Positions 48,219-58,762 of a DNA stretch of 64,000 bases are shown here, piece by piece (position 1 is the stretch's first letter; each line of letters starts with the position of its first letter). Source of the stretch: Adiantum capillus-veneris (taxonomy: Eukaryota > Streptophyta > Polypodiopsida > Polypodiales > Pteridaceae); contig CM043944.1 of NCBI GenBank assembly GCA_014529385.2, positions 68,744,895-68,808,894 on the forward strand, in the 5' to 3' direction. The position numbers and the translations under genes were made by a program. Below the pieces are notes generated by a model. The model had not been told where the DNA came from, searched no databases, and was given only the letters and a program-made list of their open reading frames with translations.

Positions 48219-49062
48219 TCAACTTGCATGCAGCTTGGCAACAACTAAGCTGCAGGTGTTGCTGTGGTGGAAGGATACACCCACATCTTGAGCTTGAGAC
48301 AATTGGTTTTCCTCTGTTTTGGTAGGAAAGACCTCCTTCTTATCTTTAACAGGCTCCTTTGAAGCCTCTGTTTTTGGCACATGGTAGACGCTCGTCTTGC
48401 TATCAAATTGAAGAACATATGCCTGATTACATCCCTCATAAAGCCTCTCCCCCAGTGTGTCAATAATGTAGTAAGCTTCTTTGCATACCTTCAATAGGAA
48501 AGAATGATCATTCCAGCTCACAATGTAGAGCTGAAATCCCTCATTGGGCTGCAAGCCTACACTCTACTGATCTATTGCTTCCCAAATCTCTTCCAAAGAC
48601 TTCGCACATTGCAAGAAATTGTTGTAGGTGTCATCTAGCCTCTCAGGTTGGAAAAAGCCAATGAAGGAACGCTCATGATCCACTGCTAGTGGTCGTATTC
48701 TTGTCTTTATGACAGTCTCAAGGTCAAAGTGGCCATCCACAAACTTGCTTTTGTAGGCCTCAACATCAAATAGATTCCGCCAATCTGCAGATCCTTCTCG
48801 GATGAGGGTGTCATATTTGGCCTTGATGGGCATACAATTAAGGTTCTTGTGTAGCCAATCAGCGCGATCACTACAACAAGGGCCATGCACGCACTCTCAC
48901 CGGCTACTCTTTCGCTCCTCTGATCAATAGAGTAAAAAAATACAGATGTAGAGAACTTCATGTTACCATCCCTACTCACCAAATCTTTATGTTCCCAGCT
49001 TCCTATAGTGAAAAGCTCCTCTCCAAAGTCCAAGCATTCAGATATCGCTGAAGAAAGCATTG
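48219..49062 (-). pseudogene. Plant-specific conserved protein, C-terminal exon(s), with frameshift and stop
   Basis: Minus-strand reading from an acceptor (TTTTTGTGTTTGTCAG at about 49077): SSAISECLDFGEELFTIGSW, ERVAGESAC, then after an apparent two-base insertion near 48865 ADWLHKNLNCMPIKAKYDTL, GFFQPERLDDTYNNFLQCAK, an in-frame TAG at about 48555, then FQLYIVSWNDHSFLLKV and YYIIDTLGERLYEGCNQAYV. The last lines are those of a conserved plant family annotated in Arabidopsis as SMC/flagellar-like with an NT-C2 domain (from memory, moderate certainty). Molecular function unknown. Both lesions make it a pseudogene unless they are sequencing errors. Confidence 0.75.
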
Positions 49063-49095
49063 ATTTCTTCTCATTCTGACAAACACAAAAAAAAC

Positions 49096-49100
49096 TTATT
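49096..49100. repeat. Target site duplication TTATT, left copy
   Basis: Matches 51395-51399 on the other side of the copia insertion. Confidence 0.7.
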
Positions 49101-49328
49101 TGTTGGAATTAGGGTTGCAGAGAAACACACACAGCTTGGAGAAGACGAAGGAAGCTCAAGGCACACAATAGAGAGTGTGTTACTTAGTGTGCAATGGAAA
49201 GATAGATAGCCCTAGAGAGATGGGCGTATATATCAATGCACGGGGGAAAAAACCTCCTAAAGAGGGAAAAAATGCCCCGGCAGTCCTAGTGTGTTCACAC
49301 ACATCACTACCACATGTATATGGTAACA
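49101..49328 (-). repeat. 3' LTR of the rearranged copia element
   Basis: 228 bp, TGTTGG...GGTAACA on the plus strand, so TGTTACC...CCAACA on the minus. It lies next to a purine tract and the pol stop. Confidence 0.8.
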
Positions 49329-49403
49329 AATCCCCCCTGGAGTGATGCGATGAACGAGAGCTGGCACATGAGTAAAGGGAAGTGCCATGCCCTGAGGACA
49401 GGA

Positions 49404-51299
49404 TCAGTCCACAAACGGGAGTAAGCCCAAAGCTTTGCGGAAAGCTTCAAGCTTCTCACGAGACAATGCCTTTGTGAAAAGATCTGCAAGGTTGTCCTGT
49501 GTTGGCACATAAGCCAAGCTGATATCTCCTACTGAGAGCCTCTCCCTGACATAGTGGTAATGCACCTCAATGTGCTTTGTGCGAGCATGAAAAACTGGGT
49601 TCCTCGCAACTGCGAATGCGCTCCGACTGTCAGTGTAGATAGTGTTGGAAGTGTCCTGTCCAACACCCAAATCAGCCATAAGGCGTCTGAGCCATACACA
49701 CTCAACCGTAGCTGTGAAGACTGCCCTGTACTCAGCCTCACAACTCGAAGTGGCCACAGTAGGTTGCTTCTTGCTCAACCATGATATACATGAACTGCCA
49801 AGCATGAAACAAAAACCACTTGTGGACACTTGCGTGTCAAAACAAACAGCCCAATCTGAGTCCGAAAAAGCATGTAAGTCTGGCGGCAATGATCCCCCCT
49901 TGGGATAAAACAAGCCAAGATGTAAAGTGCCACTAAGGTAGAGGATAATCCTCTTGACAGCCTGCCAATGCTTAGACCCTGGGCTATGCATAAATCTGCT
50001 GACCTGTGAGACTGCAAACTGGATATCTGGCCTCGTGTTGCATACATAAATGAGGCAGCCAACAACAGTTTGGTAAAGAGTGACATCAGCAGGATCACCA
50101 ACATCATGTAGACTCAACTTCAAACCTGTTTCCATGGGAGTGGCAATAGGTTTGCAATCCTCAAGTCCAAACTTACATAGCAATGTCTCTATGTAACTTT
50201 TCTAACACAAGGCAATACCACCATCACACTACTTAAACTGTATACCCAAATAATGATGCAACAGCCCCAAATCTTTCATCTTGAAAGTAGCATTCAAATT
50301 AGCCTTAAATTCAGCAATATGTCTCTCATTTGGTCCAGTGATCAGCAAATCATCAACATAAAGAACCACGATGAGAAATACATCACCCTCACGCTTTACA
50401 TACAATGTGCTTTCTGTTGGACTGTTACGAAAGCCTTGTTTGACCAAATGAGTGTCAGCTTTCTCATACCAAGCACGAGGAGATTGCTTCAACCCATACA
50501 AAGCCTTGTTACATTTGCACACTTTGTCCTCTTGTCCTTTTATGACAAAACCGCGAGGCTGCGTTACATAAACTTTCTCAAATATGTCACCATTCAAGAA
50601 AGCAGTAACAATGTCTGATTGATGTACATCCCAACCAAAATGAGCTGCCAATGCACATAGAAAACACACAGTAGTCATACGACAAGTGGGAGCAAAAGTC
50701 TCTTCATAATCTATGCCTTTTTGTTGTGCATAACCCTTTGCAACAAGTCTAGCCTTATGGCGATCGATCTCACCATCCGGTTTGCGTTTCAACTTGTAAA
50801 CCCACTTTGTACCAATGGCCTTTTTGCCAGGAGGCAAATCACATAAAGTCCATGTGTCATTTTCTATAAGTGCATCATATTCTGATTGCATGGCAACCAT
50901 CCAATTTTCTGAATTTTGTGCTTCATCAAAAGTCAGAGACTCCTCAACATCATGTAAACTAGACACAGCCAAAGCATAACAATCTGATGCATAAGATGCA
51001 TGGCGAGAGCCTGAACGAGTACGACTAGACAAAGGTGCATCCAATTTACTGTAACGCAAAGTGTGCACCAACCATTTTGGCATACCTCTAGCCTGCTCAT
51101 TTTCAGCCCTTTCCTCATCAAGTACATCATGTACATCTGCATCATTAATAGGCTGATCTAAAACATTTTCAGAAACCCCCATAGGCTGTACATTTGCCTC
51201 ATTGGAACTTACATTCGTATTTCCACCACTGAAAAGAGGCAACAAAGTGTCATAAATGTCCTGTGAGTTTACATTACTGTCTCTAGTACATGACAACAA
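49404..51299 (-). pseudogene. Copia pol fragment: RT and RNase H with two in-frame TAG codons
   Basis: One frame throughout. RT: WMVAMQSEYDALIENDTWTL, KTKWVYKLKR-type core, WDVHQSDIVTAFLNGDI, YGLKQSPRAWYEK and the active site LYVDDLLITG. RNase H: SDSDWAVCFDTQVSTSGFCF, SCEAEYRAVF and IYTDSRSAFAVARNP. It would copy RNA to cDNA and remove the template. Two TAG codons lie close together (50229-50231 and about 50184-50186); C-to-T changes at CAG codons would explain both. Otherwise the frame is fully open. Confidence 0.92.
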
Positions 51300-51378
51300 A
51301 GGCTAAATCTGCTGAGGACAGGTTGGATGGGGACAACTACCCTATGTGGGCTTATATGATGTAACATGTTCTTGTGTC
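51290..51378 (+). pseudogene. Copia gag N-terminal fragment, inverted relative to pol
   Basis: From ATG at 51290 the plus strand reads MTTKAKSAEDRLDGDNYPMW then AYMM, a TAA, and HVLV. DGDNYPMW and the following segment are the conserved start of copia gag. It faces away from the RT frame, which begins 1-10 bases away on the other strand. Confidence 0.75.
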
Positions 51379-51456
51379 CATGTATATGGTAACATTATTT
51401 CCATAGACAAGAGCTTTTGGACAAATTCCTAAGAATTCTCACATTGTGACCTACCA

Positions 51457-51606
51457 TAACATCATGGGCTTCTATTAGCACGGGCGCCGCATACCTAGTT
51501 AGGTGCGGTTGGGGGCAGGGGATCGCCAGCCTAGTGGGCAAGCCGGTGGTCCCCCAGCGCACTAGCTAGGTATGTGGTGCCTCCCGAGTGGAAGCTCGTG
51601 ATGTTA
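51457..51606. mobile_element. Foldback element, arms about 60 bp
   Basis: The left arm from TAACATCATGGGCTTCTATT (51457) to GGGGGCAGGGG pairs with the right arm ending GAGTGGAAGCTCGTGATGTTA (51606). The shared core is GCATACCTAG(T/C)TAG. A roughly 20-bp loop lies near 51521-51540. A MITE is likely; the duplication is not clear. Confidence 0.7.
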
Positions 51607-51784
51607 AACAGTACATGCAAACAATGAGAAAGAGCCCATTTTCCTACATAAGAAAATGTCAAAACCTTCTTGTGATAAATTAGGTTAAGTTAGCAAAGAT
51701 TTTGTGCATTTTTTACATTAGACTAGCCTTGGCTTTTCATTATTCAAGGTACCTCATCCATCAAAAAAGATATAATCGATCCAG
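51607..51784. other. Upstream region of the ERF pseudogene
   Basis: Non-coding. No TATA box is convincing. Confidence 0.4.
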
Positions 51785-52530
51785 GCATATGACTCAGATG
51801 ACATGATGGTGTATGGCATTATTAAAGAAGTTGTGAACAAGATAGGCTGGGTTCCGCACATCCCAAAATGCGCAGATGCATCGACGGAGAGTCACCTTGC
51901 ACCCAGATCATCAACACCGCAAAATAAAACTCCTCCAAAGAAAGGAATAAAAAATGGTGCTGCCTCTACATTGTGCTTTTCCCCTTCAAGCTCATCATTA
52001 ACACCCGCAGAGCTTACCAAGAGCTCCAACAAGAAGCATTACCGAGGAGTACGACGTCGGCCGTGGGGCAAATATGCAACCGAGATCCGAGACTCTGCAA
52101 GGCAAGGGGCCCGTGTTTGGCTATGGACCTTTGACACAGCTAAGGAGGCAGCTTTGGCATATGATCGAGCGGCATTGAAGATGCACGGGGTGCGCGCATT
52201 GCTGAAATTTTTTGTCAATGTTGTGGCTCCAATGCTAGAGAAAGAGGTGGAGACAAAGAGAAGAAGAGAGTGAAATGAGAAGCACCAGTCAAAGATGGAG
52301 TTGCAGGCATCGAGCAACAATGTCAACAATGCAAGCGCATGCAAGAGCCATCATCATCTTCACCACCATCAAGTCTGGTAGTGAGCTTTGAAGGACAAGG
52401 GGTGAAGATAGAAGAGCTAGATGATGTGTTTTCTTTGCATGAGCTGCATGAGTGTTTCTTGCCTTTCATCACCTCCTCATTTGCTAGTGCCATGGCTACC
52501 CTGGCCAACTGCGTTGCAGCCTCTCATGTG
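51785..52530 (+). pseudogene. AP2/ERF transcription factor, group IX-like, frameshifted
   Basis: From ATG 51803: [18 protein letters not shown] resembles the N-terminal motif of group IX ERFs, and the codons before it (DSDD) extend that match. The AP2 domain spans residues 79-137: [20 protein letters not shown], then [11 protein letters not shown]. The near-invariant WLGTF Gly is Trp here, and NFP is replaced by KFF. After KRRRE the reading shifts frame; the acidic C-terminus continues at 52339-52530 (SLVVSFEGQGVKIEELDD) behind a TGA. Intact relatives bind GCC-box promoters in jasmonate and ethylene responses. The altered core and frameshift argue for a pseudogene. Confidence 0.85.
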
Positions 52531-52550
52531 ATAGCAAAGTGCTTGTGCCT

Positions 52551-52567
52551 GTGTGTGTGTGTGTGTA

Positions 52568-52613
<46 letters not shown>
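52551..52613. repeat. (GT)n(GA)n microsatellite
   Basis: GT repeats at 52551-52570 followed by GA repeats to 52613, right after the ERF tail. Confidence 0.9.
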
Positions 52614-52615
<2 letters not shown>

Positions 52616-52770
52616 CAGTACGTGTTGTTGGGCAAGAGTCCGACCATCATGAAGGACATGGTGGCAGTCCGTGAGAATTAGGCGTTGGTTCCTGTTGGGG
52701 GAGTCAGTGAGAGCTTGTAGCCTCTCATTTGGCTGACAAAGAGTCGAAACTCATCGGCGAGCTCATCTAC
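52614..52770. other. No gene seen
   Basis: Short unique stretch between the microsatellite and the PPR remnants. Confidence 0.4.
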
Positions 52771-53160
52771 AGAGTCCACCTTGAAGGAATATGTTATTGC
52801 ACAAGATGTTGATATGGACAAAAGAATTCACTTGATATTGTTAGTGAGTGGTTGTTGAAATGTGGTGCACTTCCTTGATCACAAAAAGTACTTTAAGAGC
52901 TTCTTGTCGCGGATGTCACTTGATTGCGGGATATGCCTAACTTGGATAGGGCTCAGGAGCTCTAGGTTGTTTTCAATGGAATGGAATGTCGTGCTTGCCA
53001 CTGCCTTGGTCGACATGTATGCCATATGTAGTGCACTTCATGAAGCACACAAAGTGCTTGAGGAGCTTTCTGTCTGAAATGTCGTATCTTGAGATGCACT
53101 AATTGGGGGATATGCCCAACTTGGGCAGGGCCAAGGAGCTTTGGTCGTTTTTTAGTGGAT
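52771..53160 (+). pseudogene. PPR protein fragments, decayed copy
   Basis: Broken pieces read DVDMDKRIHL, then NVVLATALVDMYAICSALHE, AHKVLEELSV, a stop, NVVS, and DALIGGYAQLGQGQGALVVF. These are the P-L-S type pentatricopeptide lines of plant organelle RNA-editing factors. Several stops and shifts occur. A short piece with LDHKKYFK recurs inverted near 59745-59780. Confidence 0.75.
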
Positions 53161-53321
53161 GAAGTGAGGGTGTCTCTCTAGACGCAATCACATACTCTCT
53201 AGCCTATTTTCAGCTAATGCGAAGTGAGGGTCCCGCTCTAGATGTAATGTTATTTCAAGCAGTGCATTGATTGCCACAAGGTTAGGTTAGAAAGAGAGAG
53301 AGAGAGAGATTTTTTAAGCAG
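53161..53321. repeat. Short direct duplication and GA tract
   Basis: GCGAAGTGAGGGTC(T/C)C(G/T)CTCTAGA is repeated at about 53160 and 53219 with CGCAATCACATACTCTCTAG between. A short (GA)n lies at 53293-53309. Confidence 0.6.
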
Positions 53322-53561
53322 ATGCAGAGAGACTGCATCTCTCCAAATGCAATCATGTACAGTGGCACCTTGAGGGCATGTGGTAGTACACAAGATGCTG
53401 ATATGGGCAAAAGAAGTTATGATGATATTGTTAGTGAGTGGTTGTTGAAAGAAAACGTTGTGCTTGGCACTGCCTTGGTTGACATGTATGCCAAATGTGG
53501 TGCACTTCATAAAGCGAAAAAATTGCTTGATGAGCTTCCTGTCCAGGATGTCGTCTTTTGA
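53322..53561 (+). pseudogene. PPR protein fragment
   Basis: A 79-codon open frame: ISPNAIMYSGTLRACGSTQD, DIVSEWLLKENVVLGTALVD, MYAKCGALHKAKKLLDELPV, QDVVF, stop. Two PPR motifs of the L and S kind are recognisable. Related full proteins have many more repeats and E/DYW ends; none follow here. It duplicates the fragment at 52.77-53.1 kb but is better kept. Confidence 0.8.
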
Positions 53562-53971
53562 AATACACTGATTTGAAATGCACGGCTGCCATGCACAAAC
53601 CCTCTCGATCTGAACCGCGAGAAGAACCTCTTGGATGCTAAGGAGCCAATCCCATCTTCAAACCAAAACATGTATCTGAGAGTGCCACTCGAATGGGGCT
53701 CCCCTGCCACCACTGGAGCCACACCCTCTCCCAAACCCAACAGAATGCCAGGAACCGAGGCTTACATGTTGATCTCCGAACTTGAGAAAGGAGCACAAGC
53801 CAACTCCTGCTGTCAAAAAATGAAGAGCCAGGGCAGTCGAAGAGGATTCTGCAGCCAGGTGCCCCTACCCAGGGCGGTCCTCTCCCTCGGCCTCAGCCCA
53901 CAATCCACCCTACCTCCACTGCAAGCCCACGTGTTGTCTGTCAACCCAACCGAGCGAGCCTTCCCTGCTCT
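53562..53971. other. No supported gene; left part of a roughly 140-bp repeat
   Basis: 53897-53976 (CCTCAGCCCACAATCCACC ... GCTCTTAGTG) is repeated at 59602-59684, beyond the copia insertion. An open frame at 53631-54008 runs into the LTR and has no motif. Confidence 0.6.
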
Positions 53972-53976
53972 TAGTG
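53972..53976. repeat. Target site duplication TAGTG, left copy
   Basis: Exact match to 59534-59538. Confidence 0.93.
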
Positions 53977-54752
53977 TGTTAAGTATGGAGCCTGATTTAC
54001 CCTTGTAATTTTCTGTGGTAAAAGCGCACATTTGTAAGGCCCCCATTATGAGGAGAAGCCATCGTGCGTGAAGGAAAATCACTCACCGGAAACCAAAATT
54101 TTCACGGACAAGAATCAGGGGCAACTTTAAAGGCCTCGGGGGCGGAGGCCCCCAAGACTTTTTTTTTCGCAGGAATATTATGCCCGGACGGCGGAAAACA
54201 ACCGGTCGGTTGGCCGGTGGCCGTTAGTCAATGGGCGATGGCCAGTGGTCGGAAGTCAATGGCCGGTGGCCGGTGGTCGGAAGTCAATGGCGGTGGCCGG
54301 TGGCCGAATTTCAAAGCGGACTTGTCTTCTCAAGGGCGGCCACACATGGGCAGATTGGGGGGTCCGATTTGGACTTATTCGCACAAGGGCGGCTACACAT
54401 GGCTGTCTCTCATAAGAGAGGGCAGCCCTTTTGGCCTATAAAAGGAGGCCATTTTTACACACATTTTATAGTGTGAAGTTGATGCAACAAGGTGAGTGTG
54501 AGGTGGTGAGAGTGAAGCAAGGCGGGAGCTCCATTAAGGGTATAATCCCTTTGTAAACTACTTCTTGTTTTGAAGTACTAAAGCCATTGAGTAGCTGCTT
54601 TCCCGTGGACATAGCCCACATTGGGTGAACCACGTATATCGTGTGTACTCTCTCTCTCTCTCTCTACTCTATAATCTCATGTATATAAATCTGTCTCTCT
54701 CCATTAAGTAATCTACTCAATTATCTATTTAGCTACGTCTTATTTCCTAACA
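53977..54752 (+). repeat. Copia 5' LTR
   Basis: 776 bp. The CCGGTGG/GGAAGTCAATGG minisatellite occupies about 54185-54312; the TATA box (CCTATAAAAGGAGG) is at about 54435-54448; a (TC)n tract lies near 54650-54663. Confidence 0.95.
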
Positions 54753-54754
54753 AT

Positions 54755-54767
54755 TGGTATCAGAGCA
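54755..54767 (+). other. Copia primer binding site
   Basis: TGGTATCAGAGCA begins two bases after the LTR and is the standard complement of initiator-Met tRNA used by plant copia elements. Confidence 0.93.
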
Positions 54768-54825
54768 AGGTTTGCTCGTAGCTAAATTATCTCAAGGAAA
54801 GGATTCCTTGAATTGAGTGGGAGTT

Positions 54826-55527
54826 ATGGCGGAGGAAGGGAAGCTCAAGATTAAGAAGTTCAACGGCAAAAACTACCAACATTGGAAGATGCAGATTGAA
54901 GAGTATCTCTACCAGAAGGACCTCTATTTTCCACTAGGCGGTCTTGCAAAGAAGCCCGCAACAATGGCAGATGAAGCATGGATTGTCCTTGATCGAAAGG
55001 CACTGGGAACAATCCGGTTAAGCTTGGCGTCAACGGTGGCCTTCAATGTTTCGGAGATGAAGACCACGGAGGACTTAATGAAGTCACTTGACTTCTACGA
55101 GAAACCATCGGCATCCAATAGGGTATTTCTTATGAAGCGCTTGTTCAATCTAAAGATGGCAGAGAATGGTTCAGTTGCAGAACACCTAAATGACTTTAAC
55201 ACAAACATAAGTCAACTTCGATCAGTGAAAATCAATTTCGATTACGAAGTGCGAGCTCTCCTTATACTATCATCTCTACCGGATAGTTGGGACAGCCTTG
55301 TGATGGGTGTAAGTAATTCTATCTCTGGCACAAATACTCTTAAGTTTGATGATGTTGTGGGTGTTCTCCTAAGTGAGGAAATGCGAAGGAGAAGCACAGG
55401 AGAATCATCAAGTGCTGCACTATCAGTGGAAACAAGAGGAAGGCTTAAGGAGAGGTTCAAAAACCAAAAGGGTCGTGATCGCTCAAGGCGGAGCAAGTCA
55501 TGCACAAAGTCAGTTCTTGAATGTTGA
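54826..55527 (+). pseudogene. Copia gag, stopped inside the zinc knuckle
   Basis: From ATG 54826: MAEEGKLKIKKFNGKNYQHW, MQIEEYLYQKDL, then the UBN2-type gag core (MKTTEDLMKSLDFYEKPSAS, FNTNISQLRSVKINF, LLILSSLPDSWDSLV). The CCHC knuckle starts with Cys at 55522 and is hit by TGA at 55525-55527; after it NCGKKGHVKKDC completes the motif in the same frame. A TGG-to-TGA change is the likeliest cause. Gag forms the particle and binds RNA. The GTG at 54817 is not a likely start. Confidence 0.93.
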
Positions 55528-57240
55528 AACTGCGGCAAGAAGGGCCACGTCAAGAAGGATTGCTGGTCCAAGAAGAAGAAGGAGACAGTGTCTCAAGACA
55601 ACAAGCCAACATGGAAGGCCAATGTGGCAGGTAAAGTAGAGCAAGATGCTCTAATTCTCTCATTAGACAATGTGTCTAATTCCTGGATAGTAGATTCCGG
55701 GGCTTCATTCCATGCGACACCACACAAGCAACATTTCCAAGACTACACCAAAGGTAATTTTGGGTATGTATACTTGGGAGATGATGAAGCTTGTGAGATT
55801 GTCGGCAAAGGTACATTTTCTGTCAAAACTGCTAACGGAAATGAATGGAAGCTTAAAGATGTTAGGCATGTTCCTTCTCTTCGTAAAAATTTGATCTCTA
55901 CAGGACAATTGGACGATGAAGGTCACAACATTGCATTCGGAAACAAACGATGGAAGATCTCAAAGGGATCTTTGGTGGTTGCCAAGGGTGAAAAAGTCGG
56001 TACACTTTACTTGGGTACTGTTAGCACACAACCTTCAGCTTGTGCAGCAACTACAGAAGTTGACAGTGCGGTGTGGCACTACCGACTTGGGCATATGAAT
56101 GCCAAAGGAATGCAAATCCTTCAAACAAAGAAGCTTCTACCAGGTTTGAAAGAAGTGAACTTAGAGTTCTGTGAAGATTGTGTTTATGGTAAACAAAAGA
56201 GGGTAAAATTTCAAAAATCAGGAAATGAAAGAAAAAATAAAAAACTTGAGTTGGTTCATTCTGATGTTTGGGGTCCTGCAAGTACACCATCACTTGGTGG
56301 CTCATTGTACTATGTAACATTCATAGACGATGCGACTAGAAAAACATGGGTTTATGTCATGAAGAATAAATCCGATGTATTTTCCATATTTCAAAGGTGG
56401 AAAGCCTTTGTGGAGAATGACACAGGTACCAAGGTTAAATGCCTCAGATTCGACAATGGAGGCGAATATTGCAGCCAAGCTTTTGAAAGCTTTTGTGCTA
56501 GCAATGGCATTCGAAGGCAAAGGACAACCCCAAGGACACCTCAACAAAATGGGATTTTGGAAAGGATGAATAGGACAATCATGGAACGAGCACGAAGCAT
56601 GCGGCTACATGCAGGCCTACCACTTGAGCTTTGGGCGGAAGCTGTAAGTACGTCTGTGTACTTAATCAATCAGTCACCCTCAACGGCATTGGATGGGGGA
56701 GTTCCAGAAGAGGCATGGACAGGTAAACCGGTGAATTATGCATTTCTCAAAGTGTTTGGGTGTGAGGCTTTCATGCACATACATAGAATCCTAAGATCAA
56801 AGTTAGATGCAAAGTCCAAAAAGTGTTTCTTCATTGGCTATGGAGAAGGAGACTTTGGGTATCGCTTATGGAATCCTGAAGATGGTAAAATCTTAAGGAG
56901 TAGGGATGTATTTTTTAAGGAAAAAAATATGTACAAATATTACTTGGAAAGAAAACAAACAAAGGAAACAAGTGATGAGTACATGGAGCTTGAGGACGGT
57001 GAAGACTCAAGGACTGCAAACGGTGACAATGTGCAACAACGTCAACCAAATGAGGAGCCTCAACCTATTCCCCGAAGATCTACAAGAGCAAGTAGACCTC
57101 CAGAAAGGTTTGTTCCTTCCTTCAACCATCTCTTGATCTCAGATTCTGGAGAGCCGGAATCATATGAAGAAGCTATGCAACATGAATCCAAAGAAGAATG
57201 GACGAAGAGCATGCAAGTGGAGATGGACTCTACATCGCAA
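55528..57240 (+). pseudogene. Copia protease and integrase
   Basis: Same frame as gag. Protease at SWIVDSGASFHATPHKQHF; pre-integrase zinc finger at VWHYRLGHMNAKGM and FCEDCVYGKQKRVKF; integrase core with ELVHSDVWGPAS, CLRFDNGGEYCSQAF and TPQQNGILERMNRT (Asp, Asp, Glu all present). An acidic linker with RRSTRASRPPERFVPS leads to RT. Reading is open until a one-base loss near 57229-57236 shifts the frame and ends it at 57261. Confidence 0.93.
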
Positions 57241-58702
57241 CCAAACATGGGAGTTGGTTGAGTTGCCTAAAGGTAAGCGGGCACTTCAAAACAAATGGGT
57301 GTACAAGCTAAAGGAAGAAGAAGGCGGGAAGAAAAGGTACAAGTCTAGGCTTGTGGTAAAAGGTTTTTCTCAAAAGAAAGGTATTGACTTCAATGAAATA
57401 TTTTCTCCTGTTGTAAAAATGAACTCAATTAGGCTTGTCTTAAGCCTTGTGGCTGCTCATGATCTAAATCTCGAGCAAATGGATGTAAATATGGCATTCC
57501 CTCATGGTGACTTAGAGGAGGAAATCTACATTCTTCAACCAAAGGGGTATGGAGTAAAAGGTAAGGAGAAAATGGTTTGCAGATTAAAGAAGAGCTTGTA
57601 TGGTTTAAAGCAAGCATCAAGACAATGGTACTTGAAGTTTGATCGATGGATGTTGGATCATGGATTCACAAGATGCAACTCGGATCACTGCGTCTACACG
57701 GAGAATTTGGGAGATGGGAAATTCATCATCCTAATGTTGTATGTTGATGACATGTTGATTGCAAGTGCTAACATGCAGGACATCAAAGACCTAAAAGAGG
57801 AGCTGTCCAAATCTTTTTCAATGAAAGATTTAGGTGATGCAAAGAGGATACTTGGTATGAAAATATCAAGGGACAGGACGAAGAAGACAATAAAGCTATC
57901 TCAAGAAGATTACATCAAGAAGGTACTAGAAAGGTTTGCAATGCAAAATGCAAAACCAGTTTCTACACCTTTGGCTGGTCATTTTAAACTAACGAAGGAT
58001 ATGTGTCCAAAGACACAAGAGGAGATAGCCTATATGTCTAAAGTTCCATATGTTGCAGCGGTAGGTTCTCTAATGTATGCTATGGTCTGGAAAAGGCCAA
58101 ACATTGCACATGCAGTGGGAGTTGTGAGTAGGTTCATGGACAACCTAGGTAAAGAGCATTGGCAAGCTGTGAAGTGGATACTTAGGTATCTAAAAGGGAC
58201 AACAACAAATGCTTTGTATTTTAGAGGAACTGCTATTTTTCTAGAAGGGTATGCTGATGCAGATATGGCAGGTGACAAAGATGCTCGAAGGAGCACTACT
58301 GGCTATGTGTTCACGGTTGGAGGCACATCAATAAGCTGGGCTTCAAAGCTGCAGAAAGTGGTTTCACTTTCTACCACGGAAGCAGAGTATGTAGCAATGA
58401 CGGAGGCAAGCAAATAAATTCTGTGGCTTCACAGATTCTTAGAAGAGCTTGGATTCAAACAAGACAATTGTGTCTTGTACAGTGATAGCCAAAGCGCTAT
58501 CCATCTTGCGAAGAACTCAGCCTTTCATTCAAGGACAAAGCACATTGAGGTGATATATCACTTCATACGCACTCTTTTGGAAGAGGGACAACTAAAGCTA
58601 GGAAAGGTGCATACAAGTGAAAATCCTGCAGACATGTTTACAAAGGTGGTCAACAAGGAGAAGTTAAGCTTTTGCTCATCTTCAATCAGCATTCAAGGAT
58701 AA
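57237..58702 (+). pseudogene. Copia reverse transcriptase and RNase H
   Basis: RT in the shifted frame: TWELVELPKGKRALQNKWVY, LEQMDVNMAFPHGDL (usual AFLHG Leu is Pro), YGLKQASRQWYLKF and MLYVDDMLIAS. RNase H: YADADMAGDKDARRSTTGYV, TTEAEYVAMTEASK, then TAA at 58415-58417, then LYSDSQSAIHLAKNSAFHSR and NPADMFTKVVNKEKL to 58702. RT copies the RNA; RNase H removes it. One stop apart, the frame is whole. Confidence 0.93.
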
Positions 58703-58748
58703 GAAGCCAGAATGGAAAGCGGTCACAGGTTTGGTTTGGAGATCAGTC

Positions 58749-58762
58749 TCCAAGTGGGAGAT
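58749..58762 (+). other. Copia polypurine tract
   Basis: CAAGTGGGAGAT stands directly before the 3' LTR, matching the common plant copia tract. Confidence 0.88.

Larger units (their letters stand above)
49101..51394 (-). mobile_element. Rearranged copia element with inverted gag start
   Basis: Minus-strand order: a 16-bp stub TGTTACCATATACATG (51379-51394) equal to the start of the 228-bp 3' LTR; a gag start in inverted (plus) orientation (51290-51378); RT and RNase H (49404-51299); a purine tract CCAGGGGGGATT (49329-49340); and the full 3' LTR 49101-49328. Both sides carry TTATT. The primer site, most of the 5' LTR, most of gag, protease and integrase are missing. Copy-switching or autointegration before insertion would explain inverted content inside intact duplications. 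Confidence 0.75.

Noticed and set aside
48869-48890. CACTACAACAAGG resembling a CACTA terminus
   Set aside because: On the minus strand it is simply the codons for Leu-Val-Val-Val inside the conserved exon at 48.2-49.1 kb, and no subterminal repeats follow.
53631-54008. Plus-strand frame of 125 codons
   Set aside because: It runs from PPR-flanking repeat straight into the copia LTR, so its end is accidental, and it has no motif.
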